Assembly (NCBI GenBank): GCA_011330685.1
Contig: DRPV01000249.1
Coordinates: 1-52,593, forward strand
DNA length: 52,593 nucleotides
Direction: 5' to 3'
Source: Desulfobacterales bacterium
GTDB taxonomy: Bacteria > Desulfobacterota > Desulfobulbia > Desulfobulbales > VMSU01
Shown here: positions 18,108 through 27,244 of the stretch, in pieces
Numbering within the stretch: position 1 is the first letter of the stretch
Layout: every line of letters starts with the position of its first letter
Notes under the pieces: model-generated
What the model saw: the letters and a program-made list of their open reading frames with translations, nothing else
The model's database searches: none
What the model was told of the DNA's origin: nothing
Position numbers and translations under genes: made by a program

Positions 18108-18265
18108 AGCATAGGCAACAAATTACCCTCAACTCGTACTGTAACCGTTCAGGAAAGCGTAGACTCCGGATGTGCCCCAGGTTCGTTCGTTTCGGCCTCC
18201 GATGCGTACCCCCTGTACGTGAGGAGGGCGAAACGGACGAAGATGGGGTGCAGGTGAACGGTTAC
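18108..18265. repeat. Family A palindromic element, copy A2
   Basis: It has the same layout as copy A1: GTAACCGTTCAG at 18108, a prefix with AAATTACCCTCAACTCGTA, a second GTAACCGTTCAG at 18141, a hairpin with TTCGTTCGTTTCGG and CGAAACGGACGAA arms, and TGAACGGTTAC ending at 18265. Compared with A1 it carries ~16 extra nt (with AAGCGTAGACTCC) after the second end motif. It lies between convergent rpmB and relA. Confidence 0.85.
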
Positions 18266-18326
18266 AAGTAATTTTCAGGTTAAACGCCTTAGTAAACAAC
18301 TCCGGAAGGTAACCGCCTTCCGAGGT

Positions 18327-18375
18327 GTAAGCGTTTCATGGATGCCCCGCAGCAGGGTGTTCATGGAGCGCTTAC
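18327..18375. repeat. Family B palindromic element, copy B3
   Basis: A 49 nt hairpin bounded by GTAAGCG and CGCTTAC, with inner arms TTTCATGGATGCCCC and GGGTGTTCATGGA. It is preceded at about 18298-18325 by another small inverted repeat (CCGGAAGG / CCTTCCGAG). It ends 5 nt before the relA stop codon, so the two repeat families together fill the 284 nt rpmB-relA gap; no other feature is seen there. Confidence 0.8.
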
Positions 18376-18379
18376 ACGT

Positions 18380-20560
18380 TTATCCCCTCTCGGCTTCCAG
18401 TACATCATCCATTTGCCGTATCTGTTGCAGAATAGTATTTAATTGCCGCCGTCCTGAGACATTCACCACTATCCCGATATGGGCCTGACCGTTGTTTTTG
18501 GCGGTATGGGCTTCCACATCCATAATCTGCGCCCCGTCGCTGTTGTTGATCACATTACATAGATTAACCAGCAGGCCTTTGCTGTTATGGGCCATAATCT
18601 TGATTCTGGACTTGAGCGCCTGGTGTGCTTCCGCGGCCCATTCCACCGCCACGTGCCGCTGGGGGTCGGTGGCCAGAAAGTTTCGGCAGCCCGCCTTGTG
18701 TATTGAGACCCCGCGTCCGGAAGTAATAAAACCGACAATCTCATCGCCCGGCATGGGCATGCAGCAATTACTGAGCTTGATCATTATATTATCAATGCCG
18801 TCGATTTTTACGAGACCGCCGTCTCCCCCCTGCCTGATTTTGGCCTTTTTTCTTGCCCCCGCGGGCAGACATTCCGTTAACTCTATAATGTCGGTTTTCT
18901 CGGCCTTTAATTCAGGCGGCAAAAAGGCTGCGGTTAACTGGGCCACGGTGATTTCACCGCTTCCCACCCGGCGCAGTAAGTCGTCAAGATGATGACTGTG
19001 GAATTTTTTGAGTAAATTCTGCAGATGGCCGGTCTTGATAAGTCGTTTGATACTTAGATTATGGCGGCGCAACTCCCGTTCACAGATTTCACGGCCGTTC
19101 TCCAGAAAGTGATTTTTCTCCTCCTGCTTCAACCAATGACGAATGCGGCTGCGGGCGCGGCTGGTTTTGGATAAGGCCAGCCAGCCCTGATTGGGGTGCT
19201 GGTGAGGTGAGGTTATAATCTCAATAACATCGCCGTTCTGGATGGTATATTTCAGGGGGACAATACGACCGTCAATCTTGGCCCCCACGCAATGATGCCC
19301 CACATCGGTATGAATGCTGTAGGCGAAATCAAGGGGGCTGCTGCCCGAGGGCAGTTCCTTGACATCACCGTTGGGGGTCAGGGCGTAGACCGTTGAATAA
19401 TCCAGTTCATCGCGTACCGAATCTAAGAATTCGCGGGCATCGTCCACCTCCTGCAGGCTTTGCACCAACTGTTTCAGCCACTGAAACATGTGGGCGTCCT
19501 TCTGGGAGATAGCCGCCCCCTCTTTATAGGCCCAGTGAGCGGCGATGCCGTCATTGGCAATCTCGTCCATCTTTTCCGTGCGGATCTGGATCTCCATAAA
19601 ATCGCCGTGCGGGCCGATTACCGAGGTGTGGAGGGACTGGTAGAGGTTGGCCTTGGGCGCGCTGATAAAATCCTTGAAGCGGCTGGCAACCGGCTGCCAC
19701 AGGGAATGGACAATACCCATAACCTCATAGCACTCGCCAACCTCCTGAACAATAACCCGGAAGGCGACTTTATCGTAGACTTTGTCCACGGAAATATTCT
19801 GCACCACCAGCTTGCGGTAGATACTGTAAAGATGCTTGGGACGCCCGAGAACCCTGAAGTTTTTGATGCCCTGGGTCGAAATTTTGTTAGTGAGGATGGA
19901 TTTTATCTCCTCAACAAATTTTTCCCGCTCCGGCAGGGACATCTGGATTTTTTCATTTAATTCAGCGTATTGTCTGGGATATAGATAACGAAAGGCCGCG
20001 TCTTCGAGTTCCCTTTTTACCAGATCGAGGCCAAGTCGACTGGCCAGGGGGGCATACAGATCCATGCTGTCATGGGCCAGTTCCTGCTGGCGGGCGGCGG
20101 GGACGTACTCCAGAGTCTGCATATCGTGGAGGTGGTCGGCCAGCTTCACTAACAATACCCGGATATCGGCGGAGATGGCGAGCAGCATCTTCTTGACGTT
20201 TTCCGCCTTGTAATCCAAGTGGCTTTTAAATTGAATATCGTCAATCTTGGTGGCTCCGCGGACTATTGAGGCCACCTCTGAACCGAATAAATCCCGCAGC
20301 TCGGCCTCGGAGGAGCGGGGTGGAGTGCCGCGCAGAACCTTGTGCAGCAGGCCCGAAATTACCGTCGGGGCGTCGAGACGCAGAGAAACCAGGATATGGG
20401 CCACGGCCAGGGGGTGGGTGATGTAAGGCTTTCCGGAGAGGCGGGCCGGATTATCAGCATAGGCCTTAACGGCGAAGTCATAGGCTTTTTTGAGCAGCCG
20501 GATATTATCCTCCGCCATATAAAGCCCGGCCTGGGTTAATATGTTGTTTATAACTGGCAT
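18380..20560 (-). CDS. relA: RelA/SpoT-family (p)ppGpp synthetase with degenerate hydrolase site
   Basis: A 726-residue long RSH enzyme: HD domain (~20-200), synthetase (~235-350), TGS (~400-460), Cys-containing region (LSNCCMPMPGDE) and C-terminal ACT. The synthetase looks intact, with RFKDFISAPK of the RxKD type, NLYQSLHTSV and the Glu of MEIQIRT. The hydrolase signature normally reading LLHDxxEDT is LLHKVLRGT (residues 71-79), so the HD dyad and the ED pair are lost. His49 and Asp142 remain, and the usual Asn is Asp146. It is probably synthetase-only, which implies a hydrolase elsewhere. The start MPVINNIL aligns with the family N-terminus. It lies 19 nt after proS. Confidence 0.93.
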   Translation of the reverse strand: MPVINNILTQAGLYMAEDNIRLLKKAYDFAVKAYADNPARLSGKPYITHPLAVAHILVSLRLDAPTVISGLLHKVLRGTPPRSSEAELRDLFGSEVASIVRGATKIDDIQFKSHLDYKAENVKKMLLAISADIRVLLVKLADHLHDMQTLEYVPAARQQELAHDSMDLYAPLASRLGLDLVKRELEDAAFRYLYPRQYAELNEKIQMSLPEREKFVEEIKSILTNKISTQGIKNFRVLGRPKHLYSIYRKLVVQNISVDKVYDKVAFRVIVQEVGECYEVMGIVHSLWQPVASRFKDFISAPKANLYQSLHTSVIGPHGDFMEIQIRTEKMDEIANDGIAAHWAYKEGAAISQKDAHMFQWLKQLVQSLQEVDDAREFLDSVRDELDYSTVYALTPNGDVKELPSGSSPLDFAYSIHTDVGHHCVGAKIDGRIVPLKYTIQNGDVIEIITSPHQHPNQGWLALSKTSRARSRIRHWLKQEEKNHFLENGREICERELRRHNLSIKRLIKTGHLQNLLKKFHSHHLDDLLRRVGSGEITVAQLTAAFLPPELKAEKTDIIELTECLPAGARKKAKIRQGGDGGLVKIDGIDNIMIKLSNCCMPMPGDEIVGFITSGRGVSIHKAGCRNFLATDPQRHVAVEWAAEAHQALKSRIKIMAHNSKGLLVNLCNVINNSDGAQIMDVEAHTAKNNGQAHIGIVVNVSGRRQLNTILQQIRQMDDVLEAERG

Positions 20561-20579
20561 GATGTTCTTGGCGGCTGCT

Positions 20580-22280
20580 TCAGGGCCGTAGTAGTTTCAT
20601 GAGTTGGGAAAGGGCTTCGCCAAGAGCTACATCCCGCGTCTTGGCGGTTCGTCGTTCACGGATCTCGACGATTCCATCTTTGGCCAGGCGTTTGCCTATG
20701 GTCAGCCGCAGGGGGATACCCAGAAGATCGGCATCTTTAAATTTACTGCCCGGCCGTTCGTCCCGATCATCTATCAGGACATCAATATTCTCATGACGCA
20801 AGGCCTGATAAAGTTCTTCGGCCGCCCTGGTGATCTCTTCATCTTTCGGGGACAGGTTCAGAATAATCACCGCCGCCGGGGCGATGGGCAGGGGCCAGAT
20901 CATGCCGTCCTTATCATGATTCTGCTCAATGGCCGCCGCCGCCACCCGGCTGACGCCGATACCGTAACAGCCCATGACAAAGGGGATCTCGTGGCCCTCC
21001 TCGTTGAGAAAGACGGCATGCAGGGCCTCGCTGTAGGCGGTGCCCAGTTTAAAGATATGGCCTACTTCGATGCCGCGGGTAAGCTGCAGTCCCGCCCCGC
21101 ACAGGGGGCAGCGGTCATCTTCGGTAATTACCCGCAGATCAGCTACCCTTTCAATTTTAAAATCCCGGCCGTGATTGGCGTTGATAAAATGATGGTTTTT
21201 TTCGTTGGCGCCAATGGCGAAATTGCTTAAGCTCATAACCTCGCGGTCAGCTACGAGGGGCAGCTTAATCCCCACCGGGCCGATATAGCCGCTCGGGACG
21301 CCCACGGCGTCAAAGCATTCCTGGTCAGAGGCCAGCTCCACCTCGTCCGCTTTAAGAAAATTCTTTAATTTGACCGGCTGGATTTCATGGTCACCGCGCA
21401 GGAGAACGGCCATCGGCCGGCCATCGGCCATGAAGATCATGGTCTTGACTAATTGTCGCGGCGTAAGGCGCAGAAATTCCGTCACTGCCGCCACCTTACG
21501 TTTTCCGGGGGTGGTAACCTTCTCCATGGTCAGCAGCTCCGGTTCGTTAAGGGCGGGCGGCGGCATGCAGGTGGCTTTTTCCATGTTGGCGGCATAGGAG
21601 CATTTGGGGCAGATTACCAGGGTGTCCTCACCGGTGGCGGCCAGAACCATGAACTCGTGGGAGAAACTGCCGCCAATGGTGCCGGTATCGGCCTCCACGG
21701 CCCGGAATTTAAGGCCGCAGCGCTCAAAAATACGATGATAGGCGTAACGCATCTTCTCGTAAGCCACTGAAGCCGCTTCATCGTCGGCATCAAAGCTGTA
21801 GGCATCTTTCATGATGAATTCCCGGCCCCGCATCAGGCCGAAACGGGGGCGGATCTCATCCCGGAACTTGGTCTGGATTTGATAGATATTAAGGGGCAGG
21901 GAACGATAGGAGTGGACGTTATTACGTACCAGGTCGGTGATGACCTCTTCATGGGTGGGGCCCAGACATGATTCCCGCCCGTGACGATCCCGGAAACGCA
22001 AAAGCTCCGGCCCATATTTTTTCAGCCGTCCGGACTCCTCCCAGAGATCAGCGGGCTGTACCATGGGCAGCAACACCTCCTGAGCGCCGGCGGCATTCAT
22101 CTCCTGGCGGACAATATGCTCAATCTTCTTTAAAACGAGGAGGCCTAAGGGGAGATATGAATAAATACCGGTACTTAGTTTTCTGATAAAGCCGGCCCGC
22201 AGCATCAATTTATGGCTTACCACCTCGGCCTCGGCCGGATTTTCCCTGAGAGTGGGGATGAGCATTTCACTAAAACGCAT
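20580..22280 (-). CDS. proS: Prolyl-tRNA synthetase (bacterial type, with editing insertion)
   Basis: A 566-residue class II aminoacyl-tRNA synthetase. Motif 1 is near [18 protein letters not shown], motif 2 contains [20 protein letters not shown] and motif 3 is [14 protein letters not shown] YbaK-like editing insertion occupies ~residues 225-385 between motifs 2 and 3, and the anticodon-binding domain is C-terminal. AAAGGA lies 6 nt before the ATG. It sits between ispG and relA on the same strand, an order common in delta-proteobacteria. Confidence 0.97.
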   Translation of the reverse strand: MRFSEMLIPTLRENPAEAEVVSHKLMLRAGFIRKLSTGIYSYLPLGLLVLKKIEHIVRQEMNAAGAQEVLLPMVQPADLWEESGRLKKYGPELLRFRDRHGRESCLGPTHEEVITDLVRNNVHSYRSLPLNIYQIQTKFRDEIRPRFGLMRGREFIMKDAYSFDADDEAASVAYEKMRYAYHRIFERCGLKFRAVEADTGTIGGSFSHEFMVLAATGEDTLVICPKCSYAANMEKATCMPPPALNEPELLTMEKVTTPGKRKVAAVTEFLRLTPRQLVKTMIFMADGRPMAVLLRGDHEIQPVKLKNFLKADEVELASDQECFDAVGVPSGYIGPVGIKLPLVADREVMSLSNFAIGANEKNHHFINANHGRDFKIERVADLRVITEDDRCPLCGAGLQLTRGIEVGHIFKLGTAYSEALHAVFLNEEGHEIPFVMGCYGIGVSRVAAAAIEQNHDKDGMIWPLPIAPAAVIILNLSPKDEEITRAAEELYQALRHENIDVLIDDRDERPGSKFKDADLLGIPLRLTIGKRLAKDGIVEIRERRTAKTRDVALGEALSQLMKLLRP

Positions 22281-22338
22281 AATTTTTCCTTTTAGTATTC
22301 GGTAATTATTGGCTCGTAGTACAAAACAAGTACAGTAA

Positions 22339-23397
22339 CTATTTTTCCATTTTTTTTAATTCCTGCACAAAGGCCGCGAATAATTTATCCTCCGGCACCT
22401 TCTTGAATAATTTACCCTTCTTGAAGATAATTCCCAGGCCGTTGCCGCCGGCCAGGCCCAGGTCTGCCTCCTTGGCTTCCCCCGGGCCGTTGACCACGCA
22501 GCCCATAACCGCGATTTTCAAGTTGGTTTTAACGGTTTGGATGTAGTCCTCCACCCGCTCGGCGAGGGAAAAAAGATCAATCTGGCAGCGGCCGCAGGTT
22601 GGACAGGAGATTAACTCCGGCCCCCGCTCCCGAATGTGCAGGGCCCGCAGCAGTTCATAGGCTACCCTTATTTCTTCTACCGGATCGCGGGTCAGGGAGA
22701 TACGAAAGGTATCGCCGATGCCTTCGGCGAGGAGGAGGCCCAGGGCAACGCTTGATTTAACCGTGCCGGCGATCAGTCCTCCGGCCTCGGTAACGCCGAG
22801 ATGCAGGGGGTAATTGCAGTTGGCCGCCAGCGCCCGGTAACCTGCTACCGTTAACATGGCATCCGAGGATTTAACCGAGATTTTGAGGTTGGTAAAATTC
22901 TGCTTCTCAAGGAGCGCGACATTTCTTAAGGCGCTTTCCACCAGGGCCTCCGGGGTCGGGCCGCCATGACGGTTGAGGATGTCTCGCTCCAATGAGCCGG
23001 AGTTTACCCCTACCCGAATGGCGGCCCCATATTTTTTCGCCGCTTCCACCACCTTGGCCAGCTTGTCGGCGCCGCCGAGGTTGCCGGGATTGATCCGCAC
23101 GGCGTGGGCGCCGTTTTCCATACTGGCCACTGCCAGCCGCCAGTCAAAATGAATATCAGCAATAATGGGAATGTTGATTGAGGCCTTGAGCCGGGCAATG
23201 GCCAGCGCTGCCTCCATATCCAGCACAGCCACCCGGATAATTTCACAGCCGGCCTCGGTGAGGCGTTTTATCTGGCTGACGGTGGCCGCTATATCTCTGG
23301 TGTCGGTGTTGGTCATGGACTGCACCACAATCGGCGCTTCACCGCCGATTGGTACTCCGCCCACCTCTATCTGTCTCGTTGGTTTTCTGACAATCAT
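22339..23397 (-). CDS. ispG: 4-hydroxy-3-methylbut-2-en-1-yl diphosphate synthase
   Basis: A 352-residue IspG (GcpE) of the non-mevalonate isoprenoid pathway. The N-terminal TIM barrel begins [14 protein letters not shown]. The C-terminal reductase-like domain carries the [4Fe-4S] ligands in SCPTCGRCQ and [14 protein letters not shown] lies 6 nt before the ATG. A good -10 (TATAAT on the minus strand, 23446-23451) is present upstream, without a convincing -35. Confidence 0.97.
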   Translation of the reverse strand: MIVRKPTRQIEVGGVPIGGEAPIVVQSMTNTDTRDIAATVSQIKRLTEAGCEIIRVAVLDMEAALAIARLKASINIPIIADIHFDWRLAVASMENGAHAVRINPGNLGGADKLAKVVEAAKKYGAAIRVGVNSGSLERDILNRHGGPTPEALVESALRNVALLEKQNFTNLKISVKSSDAMLTVAGYRALAANCNYPLHLGVTEAGGLIAGTVKSSVALGLLLAEGIGDTFRISLTRDPVEEIRVAYELLRALHIRERGPELISCPTCGRCQIDLFSLAERVEDYIQTVKTNLKIAVMGCVVNGPGEAKEADLGLAGGNGLGIIFKKGKLFKKVPEDKLFAAFVQELKKMEK

Positions 23398-23579
23398 GTA
23401 TACTCCGCCGCTTTTGTGTCGCTGAAATCAAAAAAATAAATATTAATTATAATCTTTTACGAACACTCCCGCACTACCTACTTTGAGCCTGTGATTTTTT
23501 TACCTGCGGCGGAAGATCATCCTGAAGGTTTAATAAATTAAAATTAAACGATTTTTCTTAATCCGCAGCTTTATCCTTG

Positions 23580-23608
23580 TTGAAATTATTACCAGAAAAT
23601 AATATGAT
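23580..23608 (+). promoter_or_regulatory. Sigma-70 promoter upstream of the sigma-54 regulator
   Basis: TTGAAA (23580-23585), a 17 nt spacer and TATGAT (23603-23608) each match the consensus at five of six positions. The region between ispG and the regulator (23398-23738) is otherwise AT-rich non-coding sequence in which I see nothing else beyond the ispG -10. The predicted leader is ~120 nt if translation starts at 23739. Confidence 0.55.
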
Positions 23609-23738
23609 AAATTAATTTTAGAATACTGAACGTTTAGAAATAATTTTCAGTTGTATCCGGTTAAGAAATTGCGGTTAGAGCTGAAAATTGAACCCGGTAA
23701 TCAAAGTCGTCATCCCGCTAAATTCTAAAAGCCGTCAT

Positions 23739-25103
23739 ATGCCGCCATCTAAATCTCATCAGCCTTCCCCCCTCAAGATTCTTATTGTTGATGACGAGTC
23801 CCTTATTCGTTTCGGTCTGGAAAAATTTGTCAAACAAGAGGGTTTTACCGCCTTCACCGCTGGTTCCGGTACCAAGGCTCTGAATATTATAGAGGATAAA
23901 GAACCCGATATAGTTCTTCTGGACATGAAGCTGCAGGACTCTATTGATGGCCTGGAAATTCTAAAGGTTATTAAAAATTCCAGGCCGGAGATTATAGTTA
24001 TCATGATCAGCGGTCAGCGGGAGTTATACAGCGCGGTTGCTGCTATGAAGCTGGGAGCGAGGGATTACCTGGAAAAACCCATTGATTTTGATAAATTAAG
24101 GGAGACCCTCAATAGCATCAGGGAAGAGATGTCCGCCATTGATGGAGCGGAGTCCGGCGAAGAGCAATGCGTCAGTGAAAAGATGAGAAAGGTCTTTGCC
24201 ATCACCAAACGGTTGGCGGTTAAATCAGATCTCACCATCCTGATTCTCGGTGAATCCGGTACCGGGAAAAATTATCTCTGTCAGAGAATTCACGAGATGA
24301 GTAATCGCCGGGATCATCCATACCTTCAGATTGGCTGCTCTAATATCCCGGAGCATCTCATTGAGAGTGAATTGTTTGGTTATGAGAAAGGGGCGTTTAC
24401 CGATGCCCGGAACTCCAAAAAAGGGCTGATTGAGGCGGCCAATGGCGGTACCGTACTCTTAGATGAGCTGGGGGATATGCCGTATCAGTTTCAATCAAAG
24501 ATATTAAAACTTCTCGAAGAAAAATCCTTTCGGCCCATAGGCGCTTTGGATGATATCGCGGCCGATGTCCGCATTCTGGCTGCCACTAATCATGATCTTA
24601 ACGCTCAGGTTCAGCATAAAGAATTTCGTTTAGATCTCTTTTATCGTTTGAATATTGCCACCATTGAGCTGCCACCGTTGCGGGAAAGGTCGGAGGATAT
24701 CCCGGTTCTGGTGGATTCCTTCTTAAAAACTTTCTGCCGGAAATATGATACGGGTGACAAGGTTATTGATGAGAAGGGGATGAAAATTCTGCTGAATCAC
24801 CCCTGGCCCGGCAACGTCCGGCAGTTAAAAAATCTCGTAGAAAAGCTGGTTGTATTATCAGACGGTGAGCTAATTGCCGTGGACGATATCCGGGAAAATC
24901 TGGAAGGCGTCTCGCTTGAGGCCCCGGCCGACAGGGGAATGGAAGAAATGGAATTACCGGCTGATCTTTCCCTTGAGGTCATGGAGGAGCGTTTTATCCG
25001 CAAGGCCATGGAGAAAAGCGGCGGTAATCAACGGAAGGCGGCTGAACTCTTAGGTCTGTCGCGTGACGCCCTGCGTTACCGCCTTAAAAAGATGGGCCTG
25101 TAA
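23739..25103 (+). CDS. Sigma-54-dependent response regulator (NtrC family)
   Basis: About 454 residues. The N-terminal receiver has LIVDDESLIRFG, the phospho-Asp in VLLDMKLQD and the Lys in YLEKPIDF. The AAA+ domain has Walker A GESGTGKN, the sigma-54 contact loop GAFTDA (canonical GAFTGA), Walker B TVLLDELGDM and the Arg finger region LFYRLNIATIELPPLRER. The C-terminal Fis-type helix-turn-helix (GGNQRKAAELLGLSRDALRY) binds enhancers. The ATG at 23739 is used; an in-frame TTG at 23688 would add 17 residues. No kinase gene is adjacent. It borders the cytochrome island, and a sigma-54-like promoter lies at 34900 before the OmcE-like gene. Confidence 0.9.
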   Translation: MPPSKSHQPSPLKILIVDDESLIRFGLEKFVKQEGFTAFTAGSGTKALNIIEDKEPDIVLLDMKLQDSIDGLEILKVIKNSRPEIIVIMISGQRELYSAVAAMKLGARDYLEKPIDFDKLRETLNSIREEMSAIDGAESGEEQCVSEKMRKVFAITKRLAVKSDLTILILGESGTGKNYLCQRIHEMSNRRDHPYLQIGCSNIPEHLIESELFGYEKGAFTDARNSKKGLIEAANGGTVLLDELGDMPYQFQSKILKLLEEKSFRPIGALDDIAADVRILAATNHDLNAQVQHKEFRLDLFYRLNIATIELPPLRERSEDIPVLVDSFLKTFCRKYDTGDKVIDEKGMKILLNHPWPGNVRQLKNLVEKLVVLSDGELIAVDDIRENLEGVSLEAPADRGMEEMELPADLSLEVMEERFIRKAMEKSGGNQRKAAELLGLSRDALRYRLKKMGL

Positions 25104-25248
25104 CGCTCGCCGCCCTTGCATTTCAAACTGCTCAGATTAGACCCCGCGATTTACCCCTCCTCTCTCATCATCAGAAGTCTTATGTTTCATGTATCGGAAA
25201 ATCAAAATTTTTATTGTTTGCTTCACAGGAAATCTCTTACAGCCGTTA

Positions 25249-25313
25249 AATATCGAATATCGAACAAGGAATGTCGAAGTTTGAAGTTTTTAACTTCTGC
25301 GGTTCAAAGAAAA
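25249..25313 (+). repeat. Degenerate TATCGAA-type repeat with hairpin
   Basis: Short direct repeats ATATCGA ATATCGA and GAATGTCGAAG lead into a perfect small hairpin, GAAGTT TTT AACTTC. I recall similar ATATCGAACAAGGAAT-type interspersed repeats from other delta-proteobacterial and environmental genomes, where they often give false peptides such as KYRISNKECR. It is only a fragment here. Confidence 0.45.
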
Positions 25314-25384
25314 TGTATGGTGAAGCTCGCCGTTTATTCTCGCCCGCAGGGCGGGATGTACTCCCATGTTCGACAATACCCCAA

Positions 25385-25422
25385 GATAAGCGTGTGCGGC
25401 AGGGGGTTCATGAAACGCCTAC
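25385..25422. repeat. Degenerate family B element
   Basis: GATAAGCG at the left and TTCATGAAACGCCTAC at the right match the ends of family B (GTAAGCG and TTCATGAAACGCTTAC) with a few changes, and GCGGCAGGGG lies between. It is the weakest copy and lies at the sixth convergent junction. Confidence 0.45.
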
Positions 25423-25441
25423 CTGGAAGCCATTAAGCTTT

Positions 25442-27229
25442 TTATGGGTAGGTAACATTGTTATGCGTTTTACCATGACAAATCAGGGTGCATGAGCCGC
25501 TGAATTTACCTAAGTCTTTGTATATTGGTGTTGTGTTACCTGGGACGGGACTCACTATACTTCTATCAAAATTAATCAGGTGGGTGTGATCGCCTGAAAC
25601 ACCATCGTCCACCACCCCGTGTGGATCATGACATGCTGAGCAGGGAGCACCCCCGCCCATCCTGAGATGGAGATGACCGCTATGCCCTCCCATCATGCCG
25701 TGCTTTTGAAAACTGACATCGGACAGAATACTTGTTCGGTCATGACAGCGGTAGCACAGGGCGTAAGCGGCATAACTCTCCTGTGTGCCGTCCAATGTTT
25801 CATAACGCTCTCGCAGCAGGTGGGGGTAAATCGAGCCATGCGGTCCCTTTGGACCTGTTCCACCAATGCGGGGAGTCTCGTCACTATCATGACAATCCGT
25901 GCAATATATCCTCGAGGAGGCATTCATGCTCTGATCCGGTGAGGTGGAACTCGGCAGGCTGGGGACATTGGGGTTAACACCGATTCCCATTACCGGGTGA
26001 AAGGATGGGTTGGTCACCGCCATATCGAGACGACGATTGGTTATGGTGGGGTTGGCCTGGGGGCTGTAGCGGCTGACTGCCGCGGTAATGCTGGTTGTAT
26101 CGCCATGGCATTTAAGACAAATCTGATACTCGTAGATTGCCGGGTTGACTGCTGCCCCTAATTTATCCACTCCCGAAACATTCTGGATTATACCGCTGAC
26201 AAATGGGGCTTTGGCGGTAATTGATGGGTTTACGGTATGGGGATTATGACAGTCCTGGCATTCTACATGGCCGGTAACCTGGGTTGGATTTTCCGTGGGG
26301 TCATGCGGGGTGCCGTTTATATCACCAATGGCTGCCATCTCCACCGGATGATGGGAGATCTTGGTAAATTGAGCGGCAATATTTTTGGCCCCCAGATTAC
26401 CGTTATGGCAGGCATATATACAATTTTTTTCTTCTTTGCGATATTTAAGCAGGCGTTGGGGACCGCCGGCATTATGGGGGGTATGGCAGTTCTCACAACC
26501 ATTTTCCGCCACAGTATTGCGGGTGTGGCTGCCAAGACGGTCGTTAACCGGCCAGGGATTAGGCCCGGAGCCGTTCCATGTATTGGTGACTGTGGCGTGA
26601 GCTGAGGTAGTCCAACCTGTTCTGCCATGGCATTTAAGGCATAGAGCGGTCTTGTTATTATCCACCGCGAGGAACATGCCAAAGGTATTGTCGTGGGGAT
26701 CATGACAGGTGGTGCATTGAATTACATCTCCATTCTCAAACTGGAGGTCGGTTGGCCTGGGCTTTAACTGGGGGTTCTGGGAGACCCCTTCGGAATAGGG
26801 AAACGAAAATGGGTGGTCGTCCCGCAGATCCGTGCCGAGGAGCGAAGGTCGGCCGGTGAGTTCCATATTCATCTTGATGCCGCCGGTAACGCTCTTTACC
26901 TGCCCCAGGGCAATGGTGCCGTCATGGCAGGAGAGGCAAAGCCGTGATGAGCCGGTGGGCTGGGAGAGGGTGACGTTAAATGTGGTGCTGTTGTAAGTCT
27001 GGTAATTTACGCCATGGGTGATTTCCCGGTTCCAGAGCGGCGTATTGGGGGTGGCGTTATGAGGGGTATGGCAGAAGATACAGATTCTGGTCTCGGTTAA
27101 GGCGTGAATTGGTCCCGGCCCGGTTACCGAGAGATTATGCTTGGTGTTAAGAATACCACTGTTATCGGCGTGGGCTGTTATCGGCAGCAACAGGACAAAT
27201 ATAAACAATCCAATAAACCATTTCATCAT
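25442..27229 (-). CDS. Secreted dodecaheme c-type cytochrome (OmcE-like N-terminal module)
   Basis: A 595-residue protein with a signal peptide (~1-21, cleavage at TAHA-DN). I count ten CxxCH sites plus two CxxxCH sites (CIYACH and CTLICH), so 12 candidate hemes. The first ~100 residues (KHNLS, CIFCHTPHNA, PLWNRE, QPTGSSRLCLSCHDG) match the tetraheme protein at 34993 module for module. It is the last gene of the minus-strand operon NHL lipoprotein-barrel-chaperone-NHL lipoprotein-cytochrome and lies 15 nt after the second NHL gene. It is probably the periplasmic or extracellular electron carrier that works with the barrel. It could be cell-surface located; no lipobox is present. Confidence 0.88.
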   Translation of the reverse strand: MMKWFIGLFIFVLLLPITAHADNSGILNTKHNLSVTGPGPIHALTETRICIFCHTPHNATPNTPLWNREITHGVNYQTYNSTTFNVTLSQPTGSSRLCLSCHDGTIALGQVKSVTGGIKMNMELTGRPSLLGTDLRDDHPFSFPYSEGVSQNPQLKPRPTDLQFENGDVIQCTTCHDPHDNTFGMFLAVDNNKTALCLKCHGRTGWTTSAHATVTNTWNGSGPNPWPVNDRLGSHTRNTVAENGCENCHTPHNAGGPQRLLKYRKEEKNCIYACHNGNLGAKNIAAQFTKISHHPVEMAAIGDINGTPHDPTENPTQVTGHVECQDCHNPHTVNPSITAKAPFVSGIIQNVSGVDKLGAAVNPAIYEYQICLKCHGDTTSITAAVSRYSPQANPTITNRRLDMAVTNPSFHPVMGIGVNPNVPSLPSSTSPDQSMNASSRIYCTDCHDSDETPRIGGTGPKGPHGSIYPHLLRERYETLDGTQESYAAYALCYRCHDRTSILSDVSFQKHGMMGGHSGHLHLRMGGGAPCSACHDPHGVVDDGVSGDHTHLINFDRSIVSPVPGNTTPIYKDLGKFSGSCTLICHGKTHNNVTYP

Positions 27230-27244
27230 TGTCTCCTCGGCAGC

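Larger units (their letters stand above)
25104..25441. other. Non-coding convergent junction containing degenerate repeats
   Basis: This 338 nt stretch between the regulator and the dodecaheme cytochrome holds repeat C (25249-25313) and a degenerate B element (25385-25422). A 106-codon open frame on the plus strand runs through the repeats and has no ribosome site or recognisable domain, so I do not call it a gene. Confidence 0.6.

Noticed and set aside
25116-25436. 106-codon plus-strand open frame after the sigma-54 regulator
   Set aside because: It runs through repeat C and the degenerate B element, contains the repeat-derived peptide KYRISNKECR, and has no ribosome site or domain.
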